A program made the position numbers and the translations under genes. From positions 30,447,001 through 30,511,000 of the forward strand of contig OX419755.1 in assembly GCA_948567375.1 (NCBI GenBank): a stretch of DNA of 64,000 bases. The letters are read 5' to 3'. A model generated the notes under the pieces. The model was not told the origin of the DNA and did not search any database. It worked only from the letters and a program-made list of their open reading frames with translations. Below are positions 10,262-21,672 of this stretch, piece after piece (positions within the stretch are counted from its first letter, which is position 1; each line of letters starts with the position of its first letter). Source of the stretch: Lunularia cruciata. Lineage: Eukaryota > Streptophyta > Marchantiopsida > Lunulariales > Lunulariaceae.

Positions 10262-10934
10262 AAAACATTATAGTAGGTGACCATGCTTTCACAGAGAACA
10301 CAACATGGTTTCTACATTGCATTTTGGACCACTAGTCCATATAATCACCTCAAAGTGAGCAATATAATACTCTATAAACTTTCCAAAGCCAAGTTGTGGA
10401 ATATACCATGAAGTAAAACTCACAATAAAATAACACCATCCCCTCCTCATGGTCTTGAAACACCACTCCAAGTATTGAGGTCTTCTAAGATCTCTCACAA
10501 TTGCTATACAACTCAAATCTAACCTTAGAATCTTCCTCCTCAAATCTATATGGAAAGTGATGCAAGGAATGAATAACCTAGATAAACTCATCTCCTCTCA
10601 CACATGAGTGGGTCTCTATACCTCATCACTCAAAGATACCTTTTGCTCTTGAAGCCACAAGCACTTGTAGTAAGTACCCCAAAACCTTGGAGGGCAATAT
10701 CATCCCCAATGTGAGGTCTCTATCATACAATATCCTCTCCCAAATGAAAATAAGGCTCTTCTCTCAAGCCACCCACAAGAGTCAACCAATCTGATTGGAT
10801 CAAGTAGCTTGCAAAGAAGATGCTCTCCCATCTAAAGAAGTAGTAGTCTCTTGGCATGATGCACTCCAAATGAAGAACCTGAAGTATGTGGTGGTGATGG
10901 TGTAGGAAGGCTCTTTCTATAGCAATCTAAATGG
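10262..10934. other. Unassigned host sequence between two B copies
   Basis: About 670 bp matching none of families A, B or C by eye. A 100-codon minus-strand frame (10289-10591) has no recognisable motif. It continues across the B-theta insertion into 14767 onward, because ACTAT is duplicated at the join. Confidence 0.4.
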
Positions 10935-10939
10935 ACTAT

Positions 10940-13900
10940 TGTGACAACCCGGCAAATATCACTTTTGCGGTAATTGGGTAAGTAAAGTTTGTTCCCGCAG
11001 AGATATTAGTCAGAATTGGTCAAATACAAAGTCAAACAGTAACAATTGCAGTTCTTCTTGGTTGCATCTTTAATCTCTCAGGTAGAAACCACACCCAGAA
11101 GAGAGTAACAAGCACTGACTCACAATCTTTTCATGAATTAACACTCCTTAATCACAACTCCATCAATTCTTTCCAAACAATCTTGATTGTGATGATTCAG
11201 GCTCTCCCAAAAATAACACTTCACTGCAAAACAACTTCGCCTTAGAATTGTGTTCCACCCCTCCACTGAAGGCACAACTTCCTCGATCAAAATTGCTTCA
11301 TATCAACTTCACACTGCACTCACAAATGCAGAATACTACCAACACTACAATTCCTCTCAGATCTGTCAAGGCATTAATTTGATTGCACTTCACTCAAGAT
11401 CAAACACAAAGAATGAAGATCAAGGTTGCGGAATTCAACATCCAACAAGCACTCTGACTTGCGCTTTGAATTTCTCCAAACACTCACAAACACAAACACA
11501 GAGTTGATACTCGGAATCAAGCTTAAGCAACAAGCACTACTTCATAGCACTTCGCTTTATCTATTCTCAGAATTATGGGCATTGAACAACATAAGACTGC
11601 AAATGTCACTCTTAAATAGTGAAGCAATCGACAATTATCTTCCTAATGCACCTCTTCTTAATGACTCTACAAACCTGTAGATCCGAAATGACAATGCACC
11701 TCTTCATATCTGCCTATTCCAATCTCAAATTGGTTACTTATCTGATCCAATGTCTACTTCTTCCTCGGCTTTCAAACCCAATCCCAAAGTAACGGTACTT
11801 CCTACTACTCTGTCCTTGGGTTTCATAACTCCTACATCTTCTAACAGATCTAACATTTCTCTTTCCTGATCTGATATTTCACTAGTGGGTAGTCTATCTA
11901 ACTCCTTATCTGCCAACCCACTCTTCTCTAATGTTTCTAATGGTAACTCCAAAGACATCTGCACTCCTACCTCATCTACTTCGGTTTTGGCTTTAACGTC
12001 TTTCCAAAGTTTTTCTATCTCCAATTTTACTAGATCTAATCTAATCGCGATATTGTCTTTGACTTCCTATCTAATAATATATCTTCCTATCGATAATATC
12101 TTCCTATCTACACAAGTTTTGAGACTAATCAACAGTGCATTCAAATTGGTATCCTTTGCCTGTCTCCTCCTCGTCTCCCGCACCAACAACTTCAACTCGT
12201 GCAGCCTTGTTTCTTCAATCCGAATACTGGCCTATGTACTCAACATTGCATTCATCTTGATTATGATCTCCTTCAATGGCTCCAATCTCATCTTCCTTTC
12301 ACGCTCTCAATCTGTAAGCCAATCTTCTTTGTACATTGCCAACTCTGCCTCAAACTCGGTTTTCACAGTTTCTTTCTCCTTCTCCTTTTGCACAATCTTC
12401 TCCTCTTGATTACAAAGTAACTCTTGTAATCTCTCTTCTTCTCTATATCTTATTGTCAACTCCCACTGCCACAGTTGCTTCTTTTCTTCTACACTCTCCA
12501 TCACTCTATCGAGTTCTTGTTCCTTTGCTGCTACCCTCACCATAACATGGATGATTTCTAGTCTTGAATCAGCAAATTGTTGCTTCAAGATTTTGTACTC
12601 TGCTACTTGTCTTTCCCTTGCTAGGTCACTTTTCTTCACAAGTTCTTCCCAATACCTTGCTTCTCTCTTCAAGTCCTCAATAACTTGATTTTGTACTACT
12701 GCCTCCCCTTGCAATACTTCTCTTTCCTCCTCGCCTCGGGTTATACTCTTCTTCAACTCCAAGTTCTCTTCTTCCAATCTTGCCAAAACTTGCAACACAG
12801 TCTTCACCTCCGTACATGTCGATTACATCTCCTTCTTCTTGTGCTCCAACTTCACCAACAATGGGCACACAATTTCTCACAAGTACTCCACTTTGTCACT
12901 CGCAACTACTTCCCTCTATGTAGAAACCTCCTCTCTTACCTCTTCTTCTCCAGATACTTGCCTTCTTCTTTGCAGTCGCCGTATCGGAATAGACGCTTCA
13001 CTTCTTGAGCTAGCATTCACTTCTTCCTTTGCCTTACTTAGACCCGCTTCACACTTTGCCTTGCATCTTGACCAAACTCCTCTCTGAATCGTGAACTTCT
13101 TCTCCTCTGGCTTGGGTATCTTGTCTTCCAACTTTGCATTATGTTCTTCTTCGAGCTCCACCCAAACTTCTTCTTCTTCTTCTTTGGCAATAGGCACCGA
13201 TGTCATCTCTCCACCTTCATCACTATCAAAACTTGCTTCAACTCTCCACTTTGCAGCGTGAGCTCCAGTTCCTCCTTGTGTTCCGAGTCTTTGGACTTGC
13301 ACTCGGTTTTGCCTTCCGAGTCTTTGTCTTTTGACGCAATCACCACCATGCCTCTCCTTGGGTTTCCTCTTCTGGTCTTTTGAGGTCTTGTCTTATCTTT
13401 GGCTTCTCCTTGCCAACTCCACTTCTTTGACTTCAGAGAACTTACCTCTATCTCCATGCTCTTGCACGTCTTCATGTAGTACTCATCCGTGCTTTGGATT
13501 TGAAGAATGTATTGTTGCTCCTCCGTGTCGACCTCTCTTCTCAAGTCGGGATGGAAGTGAGACACCATTTTGTTGCGCTCCGCCGAATTGAGCAAATTCA
13601 ACCCGAGGTAGAAATGTGCTACAAATGGCACAATGTAGTGTGGAGGCAACTTATCCCACAAATTCCACAACCATTTGTCTTTTCCTCTCATGAAAGCACC
13701 TCGCCTGATTAATAGGTTCTCTTGCAAACATCTTATAGAAGAACACCGCTTGGTGTTTCATCACATAAGTCGTTCTCTTTGGCTTCAAGATTGCCATGAG
13801 AGCACTCACGATCCCTCTCTTCACTGGATCTTTGTAACTCTCAACCTTATACCCATTCTTCATTCTCTTTGAAGAGAAAGCATCCCTCACTTCTTGGGTT

Positions 13901-14761
13901 TCTTCGGCTACTTCTCCCTTCCCCAAGAATGTGGCACCCTGCTCCACGCTTGCCTCTCTCCCAAGCACTAATCTCCAATTTAACTCTGTCCAACAAGCCA
14001 TATTTCCTCTCTTCCCCACTTCCTTGGGGCCATCTTGACACTTACTCTTGACTATCTTGGTCATGAAACTTGGAAAACTCACATTCCAGTTCCACGCCAA
14101 AAATGTGATCCAAAGTTGGCTCAAGACTTTGATTCTTGTGATCACATCTAACCTCCGAATTGCATGATTTCTCACTATGAATTTGGAGTTCTTCTTTCCT
14201 TCTCCCGTCTCTCCTGCTTTCTCACTATCTCTTGGTTTTACTCTCTCGAATTCCCCTCTACACACTAGCGCGTCTTCAACTCTACTTCCCTTCCCATGAT
14301 CACCTGCAGGACGACTTCTCAATGGCAAAGGAAAATTGCTCGACATTGCTTCATCATTAGCCCAATTTTTATAGAGTCGCGCCTTCTTTGTCTCTCTTCA
14401 ATTTGAGTTTCTACCAAGAAATCACACCTCTTGCATGCGCCTATCACTGTCAATTGTACTTCACGCGTATGGGCCGCCGGTTTTGAACAGTCTCTTCTTG
14501 AATTTCTTACCCCGAAGAAAGGTTGTTACACTATCTTTGCCTCGGGTTGAGCTCCCCCCAATACGAACACTCCTTATTTTGGGTTATGTGCTGACAAGGC
14601 AAATCCGAGTACTTTGCCTTATGACCCGAAGCCACTTTACCTTGGGTTTCATCCTAAAGACTCTTTTCTTTGCCTTCTTTGGCCATACAAGCACAATCCA
14701 ACTTCTCTATACACTTCTTCTTCTCTGTTTTGAAAAAAAAACAAAAAATGTGGGTACCACA
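10940..14761 (-). mobile_element. Complete B-family element B-theta, TSD ACTAT
   Basis: Begins TGTGACAACCCGGCAAATATCA (reverse of the 3' terminus) and ends with reverse TGTGGTACCCACATTTTTTG at 14761. ACTAT flanks it on both sides (10935-10939 and 14762-14766). Length is 3822 bp. There are no LTRs at the two ends: the outermost 400 bp on each side are unrelated to each other. This copy and B-gamma together define the family boundaries. Its ORF (14346 to 11734) is interrupted. Confidence 0.92.
11734..14346 (-). pseudogene. Family B protein, B-theta copy (interrupted)
   Basis: Starts MSSNFPLPLRSRPAGDHGKG at 14346 and ends at a stop at 11734-11736 after the family C-terminus (VDIGSDK). Blocks in order: basic N-terminus; the KKNSKFIVRNHAIRRLDVI-type segment; the WNWNVSFPSFM aromatic block; the TYVMKHQAVFFYKMFAREPIN block; a basic/acidic low-complexity middle; and a coiled coil (13000-12100) rich in Glu, Lys, Arg and Leu heptads. 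Frames shift at about 13700, 13300 and 12900. Same order and length as B-gamma. Function unknown. Confidence 0.8.
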
Positions 14762-14766
14762 ACTAT

Positions 14767-15916
14767 GGATCTGAGTCCCCATATGTGTAAACAAAGCCTT
14801 GCTCTAGGTTTGAGTCCCCATATCAACTAAACTAGCCTCTCTTTAAGCCCCTACCACACCATAGGAGCCATGATCTTTTTGAGTCCATTCCTCCTTTGGG
14901 AGAAAAACTATTGTAATATATCTACCTCTAACACTCTCTAACCTCTTGGCAAGCATCCTCATATGCTACCCTAAGAGTGTCTAGTTGAGTACTCACCTCA
15001 TGTACTTCCCTTTGGGTCTTCTCCAATAGTTCAATAACAACAAAAAAACCTCTCATATACCATCTCATGAATTCAATATCCATTTGTTGTCTCCCTACTA
15101 TCTCTCATTATTCCTTCCAACTCAATAAGTCTCTCCACTTCAGCTCTCATATCACACTCTCACTCCCTAATAACTCTAACTAACTCTTCTAACCACTTGC
15201 TTGTAGTACTTTGTCACACCATTTGTAGCTTTTCATCTAGATTGCTCTAACACTAGGGTAGCAATGATAGTAGTTAGAGGTATTTTGGCAATTACTTGTA
15301 GATTACTTGCCGCAAATCAGATTTTTTGTTTTGGGTACTGACTACATGGTGAGACCTACCGTCACTTGCACCATTCACACCGTTGGGTGTGCTATTGGCT
15401 GGACCGTTGGTGTGAGACCTAGGTCAAAATCAGGAGTATATCCTAGGAGTGTAACTGCAAAGAGCTCACTTCTCTATTGTTGAGACTTTGAGTTCCTGGC
15501 TAGAGTGGAAAAAAAGAAAATGAGCATCACTTGGAATCTCTTAGCTAGAATGGGTGTGGCTTGACTGTTATCAATGCCCAATTTTATGGTAGATCATTGA
15601 GTGACAGATCAAGTACTGATTTGATTGAGTGTGATTTGAGTTATGTAACCAAATTGATTACAACAAAGAAGGGAGAGTCAGAGGGAAATTGGGTGTAGGA
15701 ATTGAGGGTGGTGGTGGTATCTCCGAGCCCAATGGATTGTGGTACCTTGATTGAAGCTTTGATTTCCCTAGGACTGAATGTGTGCGGAAGCACTTGCCAA
15801 ATTTGGAGATAGAGAGAGTCAATTTTAATGGTGGTTGTGATTTTGAGCTCAAGAGGTGAACACAAGACCAATCTGGTGCAAGTTGAGCTCAAAAACTGAA
15901 ATTGACGGTGGAGTTG
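14767..15916 (-). pseudogene. Old gag-like debris (tentative)
   Basis: The minus strand at about 14900-15260 gives broken coiled-coil-like peptides (FFVVIELLEKTQREVHEVSTQ, LDTLRVAYEDACQEVREC), reminiscent of gag leader regions of plant gypsy elements. No knuckle, protease or RT was seen. 15260-15916 holds nothing I can identify. This is the sequence into which the solo A LTR at 15922 inserted. Confidence 0.3.
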
Positions 15917-15921
15917 GGAAC

Positions 15922-16612
15922 TGTGAGCCGGCATGTCTCTCACTCAGGATGAACCGCTGATGGCTATTATGGTAGCACACCATGGACTAAGAAGGCAAGG
16001 AACTCAAACTCCATCATACTCCTCCAAGGCTAACACTCCAAGACTCAAGACATTGCTCATTAGAGAACTCAATGAGAGACAGATAGTTGCAAATGAAAGG
16101 ATGATGAGTACCTCCTCACCCCTTGTTTATATACTTGTGAAATAGTTACGTACCAAAGTTACTAATTGCCGTAGTAACTCAAGTTACTAGACTAAAAGTC
16201 AAGTAAAGTCAAAAAGTAGAAAGGAATATCCATTCACGTAGGCATATTCCCCTAAGCATGTGGTCTTATCTTGACCCAACCACTAAGTCAAGGATTTCTT
16301 CACATGGGCTATCCTTGGACTAAAGAAGAATCCAAAACAAAAAGGCTTGCGGGCCCAAAAGTTCTCAACTCTTTCCTCAAAGCCAAACACCTAGGAATAA
16401 TACCAAGTCAACACACTAAAGTCCAAAATAGTGGTGCTCATCTTTTCTACTTCCTCTAAAGTAAGGTCCCCTCTATCTTAGCTATGACTAAATTTAGCTA
16501 ACTATGACTAATATAGAACCATCCTTTATCTCTATATAAATAATATCTCTTAAGTACTTGTAATACCAAGCTAAATATCACAATACCACACACATGCACA
16601 AATGGGTTTTAT
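15922..16612 (-). mobile_element. Solo LTR of family A, TSD GGAAC
   Basis: A 691-bp family A LTR in reverse, TGTGAGCCGG to GGGTTTTAT (expected GGGTGTTACA, mutated), with no internal sequence on either side. GGAAC occurs directly before (15917-15921) and directly after (16613-16617). This is the product of LTR-LTR recombination of a former full element. Confidence 0.9.
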
Positions 16613-16617
16613 GGAAC

Positions 16618-17735
16618 TCACTCTTATGAATTAGAGATTGGACAAAACCAAATTTTGAATTTGGCTTGAGTGAAGAGTTAGCGGAGGATTTAGCAATTAG
16701 CTAAATTTAGGGATTTATGTCAAATTTTATATCAAATTTATGTCAAATTCATGTTTGATTTTATGATTTATTTAGACACATTTATGTCAAATTTATGTGA
16801 AGGGTTTATGTTAGATTTTGGCGAGAAGAACTTTGATCCTATTCTCTAGTGATCCTCCTTAGTGTAGTTGTCGTAGTTAGAGCTACATTAGTTTGGTGGT
16901 GAAATCCAAAGCTACCAGCCCTTTAGGCCTTGGTGAAATTTAGTTGGTGGTGTTGGCACTTGGAGGTGTTGGCACTTGGTGGAGTACTCGCGGAGTTTAT
17001 AGTTGCAGTTATTGGTTACTTTATCATGTTGGAGTTCTTTGGGAATTTAAGTGGAGATAGCATTGCTGTATGCATTGGGTTCACTTGGAGTGGTGCTTGG
17101 TATCAACGTGTATCTTAGGTCCTAGTGAGGGAGGAGATTGACTCTGAGTTGGAGTTTGACACAAGAATTGACCTAATTGAGAGTGCACTTGTTGTGTCTG
17201 CACCATTATTGTCAAATATGGACAAGATTTATGGAGCCTCCAAAGGTCCCAAGTGTTACTCTGGTACAATGGGTACCATTGAGTTGGATGACTTCATCCA
17301 GGAGTTCAATAGTTGGTATGATTTGCAGTAGATGCGGAACCCGACTTTGTTCACACCCTTCATGGCATGGAAGTGCTTGTTTCAGCACTTGGAGGGTCCA
17401 CTGATGGACAACTACCATGAATTTAGGAGAGCTCACTTGGAGGAGATTGAGCTATGGAGATAGTATTCATCCCTAAACTATGTCTCCATTACTTCAAGCT
17501 CAGTTTTTAGGGGTAGATCGGCTGTACCCACAAGTTCTAGCTCTATAAGCATTGTTGGATCTCTTGGATATGGTGCTAATGAGTGGAGGTACTACTACAG
17601 GAGTTGGTGTGGTACTAGGGTTTAACTCCATGGTGGAGTTCTTCCAATGTTTGAGGAAGAACTACCAGGGAGTGCAGACTAACAAGATGAGGAGCTTGCA
17701 GGGGTTCCAACAGAAGGCTAGAGAGAGCCTACATT
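16618..17735 (+). pseudogene. Degenerate gypsy gag-like region
   Basis: The plus strand at 17125-17331 reads MREEIDSELEFDTRIDLIES..., with TIELDDFIQEFNSWYDLQ and then, after a stop, MRNPTLFTPFMAWKCLFQHLEG. That resembles the gag core ('dFi.ef..W......p..F...M....Lf..LeG'). Several stops break the frame. The region ends where the reverse C block begins. Which element it belonged to is unclear. Confidence 0.45.
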
Positions 17736-17739
17736 GTCA

Positions 17740-20690
17740 TGGGGATAGTAAGTTCTCGAGATTACACCAAGCACTTGGCTGCCTGTACTTAGGTTGTCTT
17801 GTTTGTCAGAGACTCAATAGTTTTTCCGTAGTCCGACACTGGTTCTATTCTATGGTTTGGTGACAATAGCTCTTTCTTGGCAACTTGTCTACCATTATTC
17901 CAGGTGATGACCCTCCTCAACAGATATTTGCATAAGGCTTTAGATTATTTCTGCCTTCTTGTTCCCTCAGCTACTATTTCCGGTCTATCATTCCGGACTC
18001 TATTCTTGGTTTTTCATTCTTAGGTTTGGTGGGGTTTTTGTTGTACTGGTCTGGTTTGATAGAAACAGATCTGGTGTGGTTTGTGAATTAGTCCACATGT
18101 TATGCTACCGACTCAACCCTGGGCAGCGTGTTCAATGATCTGATCACCTAAGTAGGTTAGACTGAGTATTCCACAAATTATGTTCTTTCCTTCTTGCTAT
18201 TCACTTATCAAATACACACGCATTCACTCACAAGGAATTTCATTTCCATCACCATACCAAGTATTCCCAATTTATAAATCCTTTGGGAAAGGTCAAACGG
18301 CTCTTGACTAAACAATGTTCACATCAAAGCACTTTGACTAACCAACCATATCAAAGAAAGAAAGGAATCAGCCTGGTCCTATTTCCTATCTCTTATAGCT
18401 TTTCATTTCCCTATCTGCAGCATCTCCACTTGACATCCCTCCAAATCCCAACTGCTCAGCAGATTCTCCCTGGAAGTTTCTCCCTTCTATCTCAAAAACA
18501 CACCGAACTTCTTCTCTCCTTCTATTTGACACAAATCAGCAACTTCAAATTTTCTGTTTAAACTTCACACTCTCCTTCCAAGAATTGAAAAATAATCTTT
18601 GTCAGCCCGTATCTCTCCTTCTCGGTCCAGACTCTTCCTTCATGGAAAAGACCTCTCCTGTCCTACACTCTCAAGACATAGTTCTTGCAAAAAATTTCTC
18701 CCCTTTGGCCTTCACACTCTCAAGGCATACTTCCTGCAAACATTCTCTTTCTGTCCAAGCCTAGCTCCTGCACATTTTTTGTATCTCTCTCCCCCTTTTG
18801 GCCTTCACACTCTCCAAGCATACCCACAAAAATTCCTCTCTAGCCTGCTCTTGTCCAGACTTTTCCTTCATAACAAGGCAACACTTCATGTGAAAGTCCT
18901 CTTCTCTCATGGGAACACATTCTCTCCTTCCAAAACTTTCAGCAAACCCTAGTCCTGCAAAAAATTTCTCCTGTCCAGTCTTCACAGTCTCAAGCCAACT
19001 TTTGAGAAATTGCCTCGCCTCTCCTTTGTGAGAATTCTCTCTCCCATCAACACTCTCAGCAAATCCAACCTTCAAAATATCTCTTCTCTGTCCAGCCCTT
19101 CTCCTTCATGAGAATTTTCTCCCCTGTCAACACTCTTAGTAACCCTACATTCAAAAAATCTCTTCTTTGTCTAGCCTTTCTCCTTCATGAGAATTTTCTC
19201 CCAAGTCAACACTCTCAGCAACCCTACATTCAAAAAATTGTTGCTCTGTTGAGCCTTTCTCCTTCGTGAGAATTCTCTCCTATCAACACATTTTCCAACA
19301 ACCCCTACATTTGAAAACCCTCATCTTTGCCCAGCCCTTCTCCTTCATGAGAGTTCTCTCTTGTCAACACATTTTCCAGCAACTCTACATTCAAAAAGTC
19401 TCATTGCTGTCCAGCTCTTCTTCTTCATGAGAATTCTCTCCTGTCAACACATTTTCCAGCAACCCTACATTTGAAAAGTCTCTCTCCTGTCAACATTCAA
19501 AAAATCTCATCTCTGTCCAGGACCTAATCCTTCAAAAATTCTCCTCTCCAAATAGGCCTTTCTCTCTCAAGCCCTTACATTCCTGCAGAATTTTTCTCTC
19601 TATCCAAGTTCCAGCTCATGCACATCCACACTCTTCCTTCGAGAAAAAAAACCCTTTTCACTCCTTCTCTCTCAAGCCCTTACATTCTTGCAAAATTTTT
19701 CTCTTTGTCCAAGCTCAAGCTCCTGCACATCCACACTCTTCCTTCAAGAAAAAAAACCATTTTCACTCCTTCTCTCTCAAGCCCTTACATTCTTGCAAAT
19801 TTTTTCTTTGTCAAAATTCCAGCTCCTGCACATCCACACTCTTCCTTTGAGAAAAAAAGCCATTTTCCCTCCTCTCTCTCAAGCTCTTACATCACTGCAA
19901 AATTTTTCTCTGTCCAAGTTCTAGCTCCTGCACATCCACACTCTTCCTTAAAAAAAAAACCCTTTTTCCTCTCCATTCCTCTTCAAAGTCCTCTCTCCTT
20001 GCTTTGCTTAGTTCCCCAGGCCCTTCTCCTCAAAGATTTTTCTCCTTTGGGAAAAATCCCCTATCTTTTTCCAACCTTCCTTGTCCTTTATGCTAAACTT
20101 TCCCTTCTCAACAATATCTCCTACACACCCCTACAAATTCCTTCCCATTCCTTTCCTTCATTCAAAAAATCTCCCTTTTTCTTTCCTATTCTCCCTCTTT
20201 CTTCCTCAAAATTTTCCTTCCTGAAGTCCTCCCAACCTACTCCTTCAAAAATCTCTCTCCTTCTTTTGTTTTCTTTTCAGGCCTTGTTCTCGCAGCCAAC
20301 CAACTCTTTTTGTCTCTTGTTTTCCAAGACACTCCCTCAAGGCTAAAGACTCTTTTGCTCTCCCACTAAAATGAAAAATAATCTTAGGATTCCAATAAAC
20401 AAAGTCTTGAGTCCTTGTAACATAAGGCCAAGCCCTAGAATGTGTAACTCCAAAAAAACTCCCATTTTCATGCAAACTAATAGATATTGTTGAGTTTATG
20501 TATCATTTGAGAGCTTTCAAGCTCACAAAATATTAACAAAACTTTTGACTTGACAATAGCATGAAGAATATTCCCAAGGCACAATAACAAAAGAACACTT
20601 GAAATCATTGCAATGCAAGAAAAAAATACCTTCACACCAAATGGCATCAAAAGTACACGTACACATCAATTTTCTCAATGTAATTCACTC
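17740..20690 (-). repeat. C block copy 2, probable 3' LTR of element E2
   Basis: Inverted relative to C block 1 and sharing its order: 'ggcagccaagtgcttggtg' end (reverse, near 17760), the MGKVKRLLTKQ-reading segment at 18283, the tandem region, the 'cccatttt-catgcaaactaatagat' segment near 20460-20490, and the 'caccaaatggcatcaaaagta' start near 20635-20656. The plus strand is pyrimidine-rich (C/T), which makes long spurious plus-strand frames such as 19618-20346. Directly to its right, in reverse, is an integrase tail, as expected for a 3' LTR. Boundaries are approximate. Confidence 0.55.
19000..19975. repeat. Degenerate tandem arrays in C block 2
   Basis: Left part (about 19010-19500): irregular ~60-70 bp units around 'tcctgtcaacacattttccagcaaccctacatt'. 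Right part (about 19560-19975): four units of 101-105 bp marked by 'gcacatccacactcttcct' at 19620, 19725, 19829 and 19930. The unit differs from the 196-bp repeat of C block 1 and the 81-bp repeat of C block 3, so the arrays arose separately in each copy. Confidence 0.75.
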
Positions 20691-21268
20691 CCACCAATCT
20701 ATATAGCCTCCGGTCTGCACCAGTAAGGTTTCAAGTGATCATTTTCAACCTTCTCCGATAGCCTCATCTAGTTCATCCTCCAAGCTGCTATCATGGTCAT
20801 CTCCTTCTTTGGTTCTTGTTTGCTGTTTAAAAAGTTTAACTCTTTTTCCCACATACAGCAGTTGGTGCCTTGTACCATCTAGCTCACTCTAGGTTGCATT
20901 TTCATGTACCTTGGTGACCACAAAGGGTCCATGCAAACAACAAGCAAACTTCTTGAGTGATGAGTACTGCATGTTTGGGCAATTATCTGAAATCAGCACC
21001 CAATCTCCTTTGCAGATAGGCACTGGTCAAAGCCGGTGAGTCTTATCAAAATACACTTTGCTCTTCAATTGCACTTCCTTCACCTTATCCCTTTTTACTT
21101 GTATTTTCTGCGATGTACAATCAAAATGCTTGATCTTGTGCAAAATCAATTCCTCTGTCTGCACGTTATCCTCCCATTGAACAGTCCTCTAGCTTGCAAT
21201 TTCCTCTTCTATGGGCATAATAGGAAAATGCCTTGACACTAACTCAGCGAGTGAAATTCCAATCACTG
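20690..21268 (-). pseudogene. Integrase C-terminal remnant of element E2
   Basis: Read on the minus strand from 21268: EELILHKIKHFDC..., VQLKSKVYFDKTHRL, CKGDWVLISDNCPNMQ, then SSLKKFACCLHGPFVVTKV followed by a degraded '..LDGT....YVGKRVKLF'. The Y-D-K, G-D-W-V-L and G-P-F elements are the usual order of the Ty3/gypsy integrase C-terminal (GPY/F) region. Several stops. The zinc-binding and catalytic parts of integrase are absent; B-delta interrupts the element at 21269-21273. Confidence 0.65.
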
Positions 21269-21672
21269 AGTTGTGTGGTACCCACCTTCTTTTTATTTGT
21301 GGAAAAGAAGGCATATTGTGCTTGTATGATATTAGAAGGCAAAGAAAGGTGTCCTTGGGTTGTAACCCAATGTAAAGTGAAGGCAAAGTTTGTGTTAGAA
21401 GGCAAGGTTCTCAGATTTGCCCTATCAACCTACAACCTAAAGAGAGGAGACTTTGTCTTGGGGGTGCTCAACCCAAGGCAAGGAAAGTGTAACATCTTTC
21501 CTTTGTGGTTGGACATTCAAGAAGGTACCCTGCACAAAAATGGTTGGCCTATGAATGGGAGAAAATTGACAATGATAGGAGGATGAAGAAGGTGTGATTT
21601 CTTGGTAGAAATTCAAAGTGAAGAGAGACGGTCAAAGCGCGCCACTATAAAATTTGGGCTAGAGACAAAGCA

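Noticed and set aside
10289-10591. 100-codon minus-strand frame in unassigned sequence as a host gene
   Set aside because: No recognisable motif, no intron or codon signal I can support, and it lies between transposon copies.
10940-14761. Family B as a Helitron, hAT, Mutator, CACTA or PIF-type element
   Set aside because: 5-bp duplications exclude Helitron (none), hAT (8), Mutator (9-11), CACTA and PIF (3). No matching termini or transposase motifs.
18283-18561. GKVKRLLTKQ frame shared by 18283 and 4323-4754 as a conserved small gene
   Set aside because: It is simply the shared C-block sequence in inverted orientation; the frame diverges right after ~60 residues and has no supporting context.
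19618-20346. 242-codon plus-strand frame and its neighbours as a gene
   Set aside because: Repetitive Ser/Leu/Phe peptide over C/T-rich tandem sequence within a C block; matches no coding pattern.
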